From Planctomycetaceae bacterium (GTDB taxonomy: Bacteria; Planctomycetota; Planctomycetia; Gemmatales; Gemmataceae), in assembly GCA_013823135.1 (NCBI GenBank), contig PNLP01000014.1, forward strand, positions 62,001-126,000: a stretch of DNA of 64,000 nt, read 5' to 3'. Positions 50,271-59,957 of this stretch are shown piece by piece (positions within the stretch are counted from its first letter, which is position 1; each line of letters opens with the position of its first letter). The notes below the pieces were generated by a model. The model saw only the letters and a list, made by a program, of their open reading frames with translations. It ran no database searches and was not told where the DNA came from. The translations under genes were made by a program, and so were the position numbers.

Positions 50271-51320
50271 ATGACGCGACGCGAGTTCACCGCTGCGGGG
50301 TTGACCACCCTGGCCGGGTTTGCACACGCGGTGGACGATGCCCCCGTTGGGGCGAACATGGGGTTGTTGCTCTATTCTTACGGCCGCCGGGCCACCGCGG
50401 AGAAAGACAAGAACTTCGCCGACCCGGTGCGGTTCATCGAGTTCGCGAAGACGCGTGGTGCCAACGCGGTCCAACTGCCGCTCGGTTCACGCACGGAAGC
50501 CGACGCTGCGTTGATCCGCAAAGCATCGGAGAAGCACGGAGTTCACGTCGAAGGGATCATCGCTCCGCCGAAGGACGAGAAGGCCGACCGCGACCGGTTC
50601 ACGAACGAACTCGCCACGGCCCGGAACGCGGGGGCGGGTGTGGTTCGCGTCGTGATGCTCGGCGGGCGGCGATACGAAGTGTTCGAGAAACCAGAGGAGT
50701 TCGCCGCTTTCGCGAAGAGAGCCGAGGAGACTCTGCGTATTGCCGAGCCGATCGCCAAATCACAGAAGGTGGTTCTCGCCGTGGAGAACCACAAGGACTT
50801 CCGCACCGATGAGCAAGTCGCGCTCCTGAAGAAGTTCGGGAGCGACTGGCTTGGCGTCTGTCTGGACACGGGGAACAACCTGGCACTCCTCGAAGATCCA
50901 CTCGGTGCGGTCGAAACGCTGGCCCCCTTTGCGCGGTCAGTTCACCTGAAGGACATCGGGGTCGAGGAGTCGAGTGACGGTTTCCGGATGGCCGAGGTGC
51001 CACTCGGGCAGGGGTGTTTCGACCTGAAGGCGATGGTAGCGGCGGTGCGGAAGGCGAACCCGACCGCACGCTTCTTGCTGGAAATGATTACGCGCGATCC
51101 CCTCCTCATCCCATGCCTGGGCGAGAAGTACTGGGCGACCCTTGGCAGCGTTCCCGGTCGCGATGTAGCCCGGACATTGCGTCTAGTGCGGAAGCACGCC
51201 CGGAAGGATGCCCTGCCACGGATCACGACATTGAAGCCAGACGAACAACTCGCCGCCGAGGACCGCCATGTGCGAGAGTCGTTCGCTTACGCCGCCAAGG
51301 AACGCCTGATTCCGGGGTGA
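50271..51320 (+). CDS. Sugar phosphate isomerase/epimerase-like TIM-barrel protein
   Basis: A 349-aa protein. The N-terminus MTRREFTAAGLTTLAGFAHA resembles a twin-Arg-like or plain export signal, though the RR pair is weak. The barrel belongs to the xylose-isomerase-like (AP endonuclease 2) superfamily, with VVLAVENHKDF, VCLDTGNNLAL (Asp metal ligand), VHLKDIGVEE (His-Lys-Asp) and FLLEMITRDP (Glu). Substrate unknown. ATG 50253 is an alternative start. Confidence 0.85.
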   Translation: MTRREFTAAGLTTLAGFAHAVDDAPVGANMGLLLYSYGRRATAEKDKNFADPVRFIEFAKTRGANAVQLPLGSRTEADAALIRKASEKHGVHVEGIIAPPKDEKADRDRFTNELATARNAGAGVVRVVMLGGRRYEVFEKPEEFAAFAKRAEETLRIAEPIAKSQKVVLAVENHKDFRTDEQVALLKKFGSDWLGVCLDTGNNLALLEDPLGAVETLAPFARSVHLKDIGVEESSDGFRMAEVPLGQGCFDLKAMVAAVRKANPTARFLLEMITRDPLLIPCLGEKYWATLGSVPGRDVARTLRLVRKHARKDALPRITTLKPDEQLAAEDRHVRESFAYAAKERLIPG

Positions 51321-51340
51321 GCGGGTTCTGCCAGGATTCC

Positions 51341-53836
51341 TCAAGTTCCCGAGCCTGAGATGCTGGCTCTGCTCTCCGGCTTCACGGCCTCAACGTGCCA
51401 GATCCGCGTGCAATACTCCCGGATGCTGCGATCCGAAGAGAACCACCCCATGCGAGCGACGTTGAGAATCGATTTCTTGGCCCAGTTCTCCGGATCGGAA
51501 TAGGCAGTATTCACGCGTGTCTGGCATTCGACGTAGGCCGCGAAATCCGCCAGCACGAGGAACGGGTCGCTCGATCGCAGGTTCTCCACGATGGGGCGGA
51601 AAAGATCCCGATTGCCACCCGAGAAGGCCCCTGCGTCAATGTGGTCGATGATCCGACGGAGTTCCTCGTTCTTCTCCAGTTCCTCCCACGGACGGTATCC
51701 CGCGGATTGCCGCGCCGCGACCTGTTCGGTTGTCAGCCCGAACTCGAAGAAGTTCTCGGCACCGATGTGCTCGCGCATCTCGACGTTCGCGCCGTCGAGT
51801 GTGCCGATGGTGAGCGCACCGTTCAGGGCGAACTTCATGTTTCCCGTACCGCTCGCCTCTTTCCCCGCAGTCGAAATCTGTTCCGAAAGGTCGGCTCCGG
51901 GATAAATCGTCTGGGCCGATTGAACGTTGAAGTCGGGGCTGAACGCAACCCGCAATCGCCCGCGCACATCCGGATCGTTGTTCACCACATGCGCGACGGA
52001 GTGAATCAGTTTGATGATGAGCTTCGCCATGTAGTAGCCCGGTGCCGCCTTGCCGGCGAAGACGAACACTCGCGGAACAACCTCGGCACCCGGACGATCC
52101 TTCAGTCGGAGATACCGGCTGATGATGTGGAGCACGTTCAGGTGTTGTCGCTTGTATTCGTGGAACCGCTTGGCCTGAATGTCGAACAAGGCATCCGGGT
52201 CAGTTGCGATTCCCGTGCGTGAAGCGATGCGTGCTGCGAGCCGTTCCTTGGCTTTCCGTTTCACCGCCCGCCACTCGGCCCGGAAAGCCTTGTCGTTCGC
52301 GAGGGGTTCGAGCTTACGGAGTTGTTCGAGATCCGCGGGCCAGCCATCGCCAATCGCCTTGGTAATGAGGGCCGCGAGCGGCGGGTTGGCGAGGATCATG
52401 AACCGCCGCGGGGTGATCCCGTTGGTCACGTTGCCAAACTTTTCCGGCTCGAAACTGGCGAAGTCCTTCAACACCGACTCGGTGAGAAGCCGGCTGTGCA
52501 AGGCCGACACGCCGTTCACGAAATGGCTCCCCACGGTTGCCAGGCTCGCCATCCGGACCGACTTGCCGCCTCGTTCATCAATCAGCGACATCCGCTCAAT
52601 TCGACCCGGGTCGTTCGGGTACGCAACCCGCACGCGGTCGAGCCAGCGACGGTTGATCTCGAAGATGATCTCCAAGTGTCGTGGCAACAGTCGCCCGAAC
52701 AGGTCGAGCGACCACGTCTCCAGAGCTTCGGGAAGCAACGTGTGGTTGGTGTAGCCGAACGTCTGACGTGTCACGTCCCAGGCTTTGTCCCAGTCCATCG
52801 CGTACTCGTCCACCAGCAACCGCATCAACTCCGCAACCGCGATGGCCGGGTGAGTGTCGTTGAGTTGGGCGGCGTACTTCTTGTGGAAGTCGGACAGGTC
52901 CGCGGATCGCTGCGCGTGGATGCGGGCCATGTCCTTGAGTGAACACGCGACGAAGAAGTACTGCTGTTGCAGACGCAGCGCCTTCCCTTGAAGCGGTTCA
53001 TCGTTCGGGTAAAGCACCTTGGTGATGTTCTCGGACTTCACCTTTTCGTTCACCGCGCGTTCGTAGTCGCCGACGTTGAACGCCTGGAAGTCGAACGACT
53101 CCACGGCCTGTGCCTGCCAGAGCCGGAGCATGTTCGCGGTGCCGACCTTGTACCCGAGAATCGGCGTGTCGTAAGCCACTCCCAGAACGACACGCTCGGG
53201 AACCCACTCGACCCGATTTCGGCCCGCCTCATCGGTGTACGTGCGGGTGTGGCCGCCAAAGCCAACGGGGACGTTGATCTCGGGGCGATGGATCTCCCAC
53301 GGATTCCCGTACCGCAGCCACTTGTCCGTGATCTCGACTTGCCAGCCGTCGCGGATTGCCTGATCGAAGATTCCGAACTCGTAGCGGATGCCGTACCCGA
53401 TGGTCGGGATCTGGAGCGTGGACAAGGAATCGAGGTAGCACGCCGCCAGGCGACCGAGCCCGCCGTTACCCAGTCCGGGCTCCTCCTCTTGCTCAAGCAG
53501 ATCGTCGAAGTTCAACCCCAGTTCCGTGATGGCCTCGCGTGCCTGGTCGTGCAGCCCGAGGTTGATGAGGTTGTTCCCGAGGTGTGGCCCCAGAAGGTAT
53601 TCCGCGGAGAGGTAGCACACCGTGCGAGCCGCAGTTCGGTAATAGGTTTCAAATGTGTCCATCGCCCGGCGGACGACCTGATCCCGAATCGTGTGGGCAA
53701 CAGCCATGTACCGGTCGTTGGGTGTCGAAACCGCGGGGAACTTGACCTGCCTGTAGTACAGGTTCTCGACGAACGCCTGCTTGATCGCGGCAGTGGTCGG
53801 TGCACTGCGGGACACATCGGGAGTTGTGGCATTCAT
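51341..53836 (-). CDS. glgP: Glycogen/alpha-glucan phosphorylase
   Basis: An 831-aa PLP enzyme that releases glucose-1-phosphate from alpha-glucans. It contains the family opening (RQVKFPAVSTPNDRYMAVAHTIRDQVV), the active-site loop and the PLP lysine in EASGTGNMKFALNGALTIGTLDGANVE. Length is normal. The start is ATG 53836, since the longer ATG 53950 would overlap the upstream region of the divergent kinase. The two genes share a 114-nt promoter region. Confidence 0.97.
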   Translation of the reverse strand: MNATTPDVSRSAPTTAAIKQAFVENLYYRQVKFPAVSTPNDRYMAVAHTIRDQVVRRAMDTFETYYRTAARTVCYLSAEYLLGPHLGNNLINLGLHDQAREAITELGLNFDDLLEQEEEPGLGNGGLGRLAACYLDSLSTLQIPTIGYGIRYEFGIFDQAIRDGWQVEITDKWLRYGNPWEIHRPEINVPVGFGGHTRTYTDEAGRNRVEWVPERVVLGVAYDTPILGYKVGTANMLRLWQAQAVESFDFQAFNVGDYERAVNEKVKSENITKVLYPNDEPLQGKALRLQQQYFFVACSLKDMARIHAQRSADLSDFHKKYAAQLNDTHPAIAVAELMRLLVDEYAMDWDKAWDVTRQTFGYTNHTLLPEALETWSLDLFGRLLPRHLEIIFEINRRWLDRVRVAYPNDPGRIERMSLIDERGGKSVRMASLATVGSHFVNGVSALHSRLLTESVLKDFASFEPEKFGNVTNGITPRRFMILANPPLAALITKAIGDGWPADLEQLRKLEPLANDKAFRAEWRAVKRKAKERLAARIASRTGIATDPDALFDIQAKRFHEYKRQHLNVLHIISRYLRLKDRPGAEVVPRVFVFAGKAAPGYYMAKLIIKLIHSVAHVVNNDPDVRGRLRVAFSPDFNVQSAQTIYPGADLSEQISTAGKEASGTGNMKFALNGALTIGTLDGANVEMREHIGAENFFEFGLTTEQVAARQSAGYRPWEELEKNEELRRIIDHIDAGAFSGGNRDLFRPIVENLRSSDPFLVLADFAAYVECQTRVNTAYSDPENWAKKSILNVARMGWFSSDRSIREYCTRIWHVEAVKPESRASISGSGT

Positions 53837-53950
53837 GTGTTGCCCGGCGTTCGTGGAGAAGGTTCGAACATTCTCAGTATACGATTCCGACTTTCGACTT
53901 TTGCGGTTCGCGTGACGACCGGTCCAGATTCGTCCGCTAAAATCAGCCAC

Positions 53951-56197
53951 ATGGAAGCCGCAATCGAATCCACGCCCACCATGGGCGAACCCGAGCGCCA
54001 GAAAGCCCGCCAGTTAACTTTGGCCGAACTCCGCCCGCCGCGAGCCATTCCCGGGTACGAGCAGGAACGCTTTCTCGGTCGCGGTGCGTTCGGGGAAGTG
54101 TGGGTCGCGATCGACAGCAACAACGGCCGCAAGGTCGCGATCAAGTACTATCACCGGCGCGGTGGGCTGGACTGGTCACTGCTTTCGCGCGAGGTGGAGA
54201 AACTCCGTTACCTGTTCGGCGACCGCCACGTCGTCCAACTCCTGCAAGTCGGCTGGGAGAGCGACCCGCCCTACTACGTGATGGAGTACATGGAGAATGG
54301 GTCGCTCGAAGACCTGCTCCGCGAGGCGTCGCTGCCGTTTGAACGCGCGCTGAGCCTGTTCAAGGAGATCGCGACCGGCCTGATTCACGCCCACGGCAAG
54401 GGAATTCTGCACTGCGATCTCAAGCCCGCGAACGTGATGCTCGATCAGGACGGGCAACCACGCCTGGCGGATTTCGGCCAGTCTCGCCTCTCGCACGAGC
54501 ACTCTCCGGCGCTGGGCACGCTCTTTTACATGGCTCCGGAACAGGCCGACCTGAAAGCCTCGCCGGACGTTCGGTGGGACGTCTATGCTCTCGGGGCGGT
54601 TGTTTACCGCATGTTCGTCGGGGAGCCTCCGTACCGCAATCCCGAGGCGGTCGCTGCGATTCAACTTCCTGGCACGCTGGAAGAACGGCTCGCCCGGTAT
54701 CGCCAGATCCTCGCGGCCGCACCGAAACCGACCGCACACCGATCCGTGTCGGGTGTCGATGCGCTGCTCGCCGCGATCATCGAGAAGTGCCTCGCGGTGA
54801 ACCCAAGAGACCGCTACCCGAACGTGCAGGCGGTCCTTTCGGCGCTCGACGCTCGGGCCGCGGCTCGGGCACGCAAGCCGTTGCTGCTCCTGGGCGGAGT
54901 CGGCCCGCTGTTGGTCATGCTCGTGGTCCTGCTCGTCGCCGGTGTGATGTTCCGCAAGACGATGGGCATCGCTCAGGACGAGGTGACCGCGCGGGCGGTC
55001 GAGGGGAATCGGTTCGCCGCACGCGCCGAGGCCGACCGCCTCGGGCGAGAGGTTCGCACTCGCTGGCTGGTGCTCGAACGCGAGGCCCGGGCCATGTCGC
55101 TATCCCGATTGCTCGCGGACCCCAAGCCGTTCGGCGGGCCGGACGACGAGCGGGTGGAGAAGTTGAACACGTGGATCCGCGACAAGCACAAGACCTGGGA
55201 TCCGATCCTTCCTGCGTCGATTTGGTTCATCAATGACCGCTTCGGTTATCAGCGAGCGGCGAGCGAGCCTGTCCCAAACAAGCCCGGGGAATTTCAAATG
55301 GCGACAACCAACCTCGGCAAGTATTTCGGCTTCCGCGACTACTTCCACGGTCACTGGGACGAGTTTCCCTCGGCACAGCCACCCGCCGACCCGGCGCTGG
55401 GGCCGAAGCCGCTCACACGCCCGCACCGGTCACGCGTCTACAGGCGGCAGAACGAGAAGAGCCCCACTTACGTCGTGACGTACAGCGTTCCGGTATTCGA
55501 TCGCGAGCGTCCGGACACGCCCCCGGTTGGGGTGCTCACGATGAGTAGTGAACTCGTCGGTTCCACTCAACTGCGGAACGAATCCGGAAAGAGTCGGGAC
55601 CGAGTCGTCATGCTGATCGACACCCGACCAGACGAAGCCGGGCGGCGAGGGGTGATTGTCCGCCATCCGTATCAGGAGGCATTCCGGAACAACCCGAGGG
55701 AACTGCCGATCCACACCGCGGAGAATCTGGCCGCTTTTCGGGACGGGTACGCGGCAAACTACACCGACCCAATCGGCGGCGAATACGAACGGGCACAGGG
55801 CTGGCTGGCCGTGGCCGAACCTGTCACCGTCCCGGATGTGGCGAACGACGTTCAGGACACGGGCTGGCTGATGTTGGTCGAGGAAGATCAGGCCAAGGTT
55901 GTGCAACCGATTCGCGAGCTTCGCTCAACGCTGGGTTGGTATGGAGTGCTGGCCGTGGTGCTTGTCGCGGTCGTCCTCACGCTCGTGTGGGGCTTCGTGA
56001 TGGTGGTGTTGAATGCCGCACCGGCATCGCGAGTCGTGCGGTTCCTCCGTCGGCAGGTGGGATTGAAGAGTGGGCTATCCGGCGGGTCTTCGGCATCCTC
56101 GGGTAGCGCGAGTTCGGTTTCTGGCATCTCGGGTTCGGGTGGCATCAAGTCCGGTTTACCACCCACGCCGAACTTGCCACTCAAGGCACGGGAGTAA
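53951..56197 (+). CDS. Receptor-like Ser/Thr protein kinase with extracytoplasmic sensor
   Basis: A 748-aa protein. The cytoplasmic kinase (residues about 35-300) has GRGAFGEVW, AIK lysine, catalytic loop HCDLKPANVML (Cys replaces the usual Arg of HRD), DFG and MAPEQ. A transmembrane helix (LLLLGGVGPLLVMLVVLLVAGVMF, about 315-337) precedes an extracytoplasmic Cache-like domain with a YRRQNEKSPTYVVTYSVPVFD motif. A second helix (GVLAVVLVAVVLTLVWGFVMVVLN) and a Ser/Gly tail follow. It is a two-pass sensor kinase. Five nt separate it from the FHA-cyclase gene, suggesting one signalling operon. Confidence 0.9.
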   Translation: MEAAIESTPTMGEPERQKARQLTLAELRPPRAIPGYEQERFLGRGAFGEVWVAIDSNNGRKVAIKYYHRRGGLDWSLLSREVEKLRYLFGDRHVVQLLQVGWESDPPYYVMEYMENGSLEDLLREASLPFERALSLFKEIATGLIHAHGKGILHCDLKPANVMLDQDGQPRLADFGQSRLSHEHSPALGTLFYMAPEQADLKASPDVRWDVYALGAVVYRMFVGEPPYRNPEAVAAIQLPGTLEERLARYRQILAAAPKPTAHRSVSGVDALLAAIIEKCLAVNPRDRYPNVQAVLSALDARAAARARKPLLLLGGVGPLLVMLVVLLVAGVMFRKTMGIAQDEVTARAVEGNRFAARAEADRLGREVRTRWLVLEREARAMSLSRLLADPKPFGGPDDERVEKLNTWIRDKHKTWDPILPASIWFINDRFGYQRAASEPVPNKPGEFQMATTNLGKYFGFRDYFHGHWDEFPSAQPPADPALGPKPLTRPHRSRVYRRQNEKSPTYVVTYSVPVFDRERPDTPPVGVLTMSSELVGSTQLRNESGKSRDRVVMLIDTRPDEAGRRGVIVRHPYQEAFRNNPRELPIHTAENLAAFRDGYAANYTDPIGGEYERAQGWLAVAEPVTVPDVANDVQDTGWLMLVEEDQAKVVQPIRELRSTLGWYGVLAVVLVAVVLTLVWGFVMVVLNAAPASRVVRFLRRQVGLKSGLSGGSSASSGSASSVSGISGSGGIKSGLPPTPNLPLKARE

Positions 56198-56202
56198 GTC
56201 GT

Positions 56203-58011
56203 ATGCCCGAGTTGATCGCGCAGGGAGCAGACCCCAAGAATCACTGGCGATGCCCGCTCACGGGCGGGCGGCCGGTGGTGATCGGGCGTGCCACCACGGA
56301 ATGGGCGATCCCCTGGGACCGGTACGCATCGCGGGCGCACGCTGAGATCATTTGGAACACCGATCGGCTCCGGGTACGCAGACTCCCTGACGCCCACAAC
56401 CCTGTCTTCTTTCGCGGTGAGGAACTCGACACGTTCGAGGTTCGGGCCGGTGAGTGTTTCGCGATCGGGGATACCGCGTTCACGTTGATCGTGGAAGGGA
56501 GCAGTAGTTCGTCCGACTCACGGCCGGTTCTCCAGGAACGAGCCGTCAACCCCGACGACCTGAAGAAATTGCCCTTCCGCGATGCCCCGCGCCAACTGGA
56601 CGTTCTGCGTCGGCTCCCGTCCGTGATCTCATCCGCGGCCGACGATAACGACCTGTCGGTTCAACTGGTCACTTTGCTCCTGGCGGGCATCCTTCGGGCC
56701 GACGTGATCGCGCTGGTTGTACTGGACCCCGAGACGAACGGGGACAAGAAGCCCCGAACGGTCACGACATTGCACTGGGAGGCGCGACGGTTCGAGGGAA
56801 CCGACTTTCAGCCCAGCCGACGACTGGTGCAGGAAGCGGTGGCTCGTCAGCAGCGCACCGTTCTGCACGTATGGGCCGCACCCCGGAACCCGACGAGCGG
56901 CGGTGAGGCCACGTTCACGATGCAGGGCGACCTCGACTGGGCGTTCTGCACGCCCGTTCGCGGGGAATCGTGCCCCGGGTGGGCGCTCTACGTCGCGGGC
57001 GGAGTCACGGGCGATCTGGCGACGAGTGTGGCCGCACCACTGACCGAGAACGAACTCTCCGACGACCTGAAGTTCGCGGAACTCACGGCTGACGTTCTCG
57101 GCTCACTTCGCCAGGTACGGAAACTCCAGCGAGACCAGGCGCGGCTCAACCAGTTCTTCTCGCCGACCGTGCAGAAAGTCCTGACCACGGCGGAACCGGA
57201 AGCCGTCCTCCGGCCACGCGAAACGGATGTCACGGTGATCTTCTGCGACCTTCGCGGGTTCTCCCACACCGTCGAGACCGAAGCGGTGGCCGGTCATCTT
57301 CTCGAAATTCTGGAGCGTGTCAGCCAGGCACTCGGGGTGATGACTCAGCAGATCCTCGGCCACGAGGGAGTCGTCGCGGATTTCCTCGGCGATGCTGCCC
57401 TGGGCTTCTGGGGTTGGCCGCTGGCCGATCCCGGCATGGTTCGACAGGCGTGTCTCGCGGCCATTGGAATTCGCCAGTATTACGAGTCGCACACAAACCA
57501 GGTGGGCGATCCGCTGGCCGGGTTCCGCGTGGGGATCGGAATCGCGACCGGGCGGGCCGTGGCGGGGCGGATCGGGCCAAACGAGCAGGCAAAGGTCACG
57601 GTGTTCGGCCCTGTCGTCAACCTCGCGGCCCGGCTCGAAAGCATGACGAAGCAACTCCACGTCCCGATTCTGATCGACGAGCAGACGGCACGGGTAGTTC
57701 GACAGATGGGAACATCGGAAGCTCGCGTCCGGAGGCTGGCCAAGGTGCGGCCTTACGGACTGGAAACCCCTCTGGTGGTCAGTGAACTACTCCCTCCGGA
57801 GAGTGCAGACGGGTTAAGCAACGCCGATCTGGCTCACTACGAACGAGCTCTCGACGCATTCCTGGCCGGGGACTGGAACACGTCGTTCGAAGCGCTCCAT
57901 CAGGTCTCGCCACGCGACCGAGGGAAAGACATCCTCACGGGGTGCATCATCGCCAACAACCACATCCCGCCCGCTGGCTGGAACGGTGTGATCGAATTGG
58001 GACAGAAGTAG
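56203..58011 (+). CDS. FHA-GAF-class III nucleotidyl cyclase homology protein
   Basis: A 602-aa protein. The FHA domain (about 20-105; VIGRATTEWAIPWDRYASRAHAEI) would bind phosphothreonine. A GAF-like region (about 125-300) is followed by a class III cyclase domain (about 335-540) with DVTVIFCDLRGFS (metal Asp), GDAALGFWGWP and VFGPVVNLAARLE (Asn and Arg of the transition state). The usual purine-specifying Lys before GDA is Asp (ADFLGDA), and Thr occupies the second specificity position, so product and activity are uncertain. The upstream kinase may phosphorylate a partner read by the FHA domain. Confidence 0.88.
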   Translation: MPELIAQGADPKNHWRCPLTGGRPVVIGRATTEWAIPWDRYASRAHAEIIWNTDRLRVRRLPDAHNPVFFRGEELDTFEVRAGECFAIGDTAFTLIVEGSSSSSDSRPVLQERAVNPDDLKKLPFRDAPRQLDVLRRLPSVISSAADDNDLSVQLVTLLLAGILRADVIALVVLDPETNGDKKPRTVTTLHWEARRFEGTDFQPSRRLVQEAVARQQRTVLHVWAAPRNPTSGGEATFTMQGDLDWAFCTPVRGESCPGWALYVAGGVTGDLATSVAAPLTENELSDDLKFAELTADVLGSLRQVRKLQRDQARLNQFFSPTVQKVLTTAEPEAVLRPRETDVTVIFCDLRGFSHTVETEAVAGHLLEILERVSQALGVMTQQILGHEGVVADFLGDAALGFWGWPLADPGMVRQACLAAIGIRQYYESHTNQVGDPLAGFRVGIGIATGRAVAGRIGPNEQAKVTVFGPVVNLAARLESMTKQLHVPILIDEQTARVVRQMGTSEARVRRLAKVRPYGLETPLVVSELLPPESADGLSNADLAHYERALDAFLAGDWNTSFEALHQVSPRDRGKDILTGCIIANNHIPPAGWNGVIELGQK

Positions 58012-58144
58012 CGGACTGAGATCATCCGTGTTCCGCAAGGAGAGCGCAGCCTCGGGTGGCAGCGCCGGGTTGACCATCTACAATCAATCCACAGAAGGTT
58101 TGTTTCGTATCGATTTCGCCGCACGTTCACACCCGAGCCTCACC

Positions 58145-58726
58145 ATGACCGCGAACGAAGAACGACTCCTCGAACTCCTCAAGAAGCGGTCGTTCAAGCG
58201 TGCCCTTCCCGGGGAGATGTTCACCCTGGCGTCGGGCGAAAAGAGCGAATACTTCATCGACGGCAAGATGACCGCGGTCTGCTCCGAGGGCGCGGCGTTG
58301 ATCGGCGAGGTGCTCTACGATCGCACCAAGGATGATCGCATCGACGCCATCGGCGGGTTGCAAGTCGGGGCCGTTCCGCTGGCGACCGCGGCCGTCATCA
58401 GTTACCACCAGCACGGCCGGCCCATCGAGGGGTTCTGGGCACGCGAGGAGAGCAAGGACCACGGTACGCGGAAGCGGGTCGAGGGCGGTTTGCAGAAGGG
58501 AATGCGGGTGGCAGTGATCGACGATGTGTTCACGAAGGGCGGTTCCACCCTGAAGGCAGTCGAGGCCGTTCGCGATTTCGGCTGCGAGGTCGTGTTCGTG
58601 CTGGCGCTGGTCGATCGCCTGCGGGGCGCTCAAGAATTGTTCCGGCAGAACGGGATCACCGACTACCGGACCGTCTTCACGATTCGCGACTTCGGGATCA
58701 CGGTCCCCGCCGACGCCGCCCACTGA
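58145..58726 (+). CDS. pyrE: Orotate phosphoribosyltransferase
   Basis: A 193-aa pyrimidine-synthesis enzyme (orotate plus PRPP to OMP). It shows the PRPP loop VAVIDDVFTKGGSTLKAVEAV, a GLQVGAVPLA substrate loop and ARxESKDHGTRKRVEG flexible-loop residues (FWAREESKDHG). The start is ATG 58145. It is convergent with prs, whose product supplies its PRPP. Confidence 0.95.
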   Translation: MTANEERLLELLKKRSFKRALPGEMFTLASGEKSEYFIDGKMTAVCSEGAALIGEVLYDRTKDDRIDAIGGLQVGAVPLATAAVISYHQHGRPIEGFWAREESKDHGTRKRVEGGLQKGMRVAVIDDVFTKGGSTLKAVEAVRDFGCEVVFVLALVDRLRGAQELFRQNGITDYRTVFTIRDFGITVPADAAH

Positions 58727-58749
58727 TGCGTGAGCAGGTCGTCGGTCGA

Positions 58750-58833
58750 TTTTGGCGAGCGGAGGTGCGTCAGCCCCCCGAGTTCTTGGCTTCGCTCACA
58801 CCTCGGGGGACTGACGTCCCCCGCTCGCCAAAA
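58750..58833. repeat. Nearly perfect 32-bp inverted repeat between convergent genes
   Basis: Arms 58750-58782 and 58802-58833 (TTTTGGCGAGCGG...) match with one indel and a few substitutions, with a 19-nt loop. A/T runs at both outer edges suit a bidirectional terminator for pyrE and prs. Confidence 0.9.
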
Positions 58834-58850
58834 ACCAAAGGTACACCCCG

Positions 58851-59837
58851 TCACTTCTTGTCTGCGGGGCTCTCGTCCGTGAACAACGCGCTGATGGACT
58901 CGTTCCCGTGAATCCGCTGGATGGCCTTCGCGAAAAGTCCGGCGACCGAGATCACTTTCATGTTCGGAAGCATCTTGTCGGGCGTGAGTGGGACACTATC
59001 CGTGACGGCGATCTGATCCACGCTGCACGCCTTCAGGTTCTCGATGGCCTTGCCACAAAGGACGCCGTGCGTGGCACCGACGTAGACGCTCTTCGCGCCG
59101 AACTCGCGGGCCACGCGGACCGCACCAGCAATCGTGCCCCCGGTCGAGATCAGGTCGTCGTAAATGATGACCGATTTCCCCTCGACGGGGGCACCGATCA
59201 GGTGGCCTTGCTTCACCTCGGTGGCACTCGTGCGGCGTTTGTCGATCACCGCGATCTTGCCGCCAACGTTCTTCTGGAAGTCGAGCGCCTTCTTGATGCT
59301 CCCCTCGTCGGGGCTGAGCACAACGAGTTCATCGGGGTGAATGTCCAGCGAGCGAACGTGCTTCGCCAGTTCCTTCACGGCGTACAGGTGATCGACGGGG
59401 ATATCGAAGAAGCCCTGAATCTGGGCTGCGTGCAGATCGAGCGCCAGAACGCGATCAGCCCCGGCCTTGGTGATGAGGTTCGCGACGAGCTTCGCCGAGA
59501 TGGGAACGCGACCCTTGTCCTTGCGGTCTTGCCGGGCGTAGCCGTAGTACGGCAACACGGCCGTGATCCGAGCCGGGCTGGCACGCTTGAACGCGTCCAG
59601 CATGATGAGGAGTTCCATCAGGTTTTGGTTCACCGGTGTGCAGATCGACTGCACGATGAACACGTCGCGACCGCGAACATCCTCGTCGATGCGAACGCTG
59701 GTTTCCCCGTCCGGGAAGTCGCCGATGGAAATTCGCCCGAGCCCCCCACCGAGATCGACTGCGATTTTCTCGGCCAGGGGCCGGTTCGCGCGTCCGCTGA
59801 AGATCTTGAGCTTGTGATTGTTCCCGTTCCCGAACAC
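58851..59837 (-). CDS. prs: Ribose-phosphate pyrophosphokinase
   Basis: A 328-aa enzyme making PRPP from ribose-5-phosphate and ATP. It contains KIFSGRANRPLAEKIA, DLHAAQIQGFFDIPVDHLYA (flexible loop) and the PRPP site VIYDDLISTGGT. The start is GTG 59837: AGGAGG lies 7 nt upstream, and starting there fits family length better than ATG 59873, which lies before the RBS. Confidence 0.95.
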   Translation of the reverse strand: MFGNGNNHKLKIFSGRANRPLAEKIAVDLGGGLGRISIGDFPDGETSVRIDEDVRGRDVFIVQSICTPVNQNLMELLIMLDAFKRASPARITAVLPYYGYARQDRKDKGRVPISAKLVANLITKAGADRVLALDLHAAQIQGFFDIPVDHLYAVKELAKHVRSLDIHPDELVVLSPDEGSIKKALDFQKNVGGKIAVIDKRRTSATEVKQGHLIGAPVEGKSVIIYDDLISTGGTIAGAVRVAREFGAKSVYVGATHGVLCGKAIENLKACSVDQIAVTDSVPLTPDKMLPNMKVISVAGLFAKAIQRIHGNESISALFTDESPADKK

Positions 59838-59957
59838 CGTGCGGTCCTCCTGGCGGCTCGCCAAAGGGTGCATTATGGGGTGAGTAACAGCGGATTGCTA
59901 GTTATCATCGGATATCGTGAACTGTAAACCAGATGCGTCCCCAACTTATTCGCACCC

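Noticed and set aside
52967..53950. A 328-codon upstream extension of the receptor kinase
   Set aside because: It lies antisense over glgP, and no kinase-family protein has such an extension; ATG 53951 starts immediately before the kinase region.
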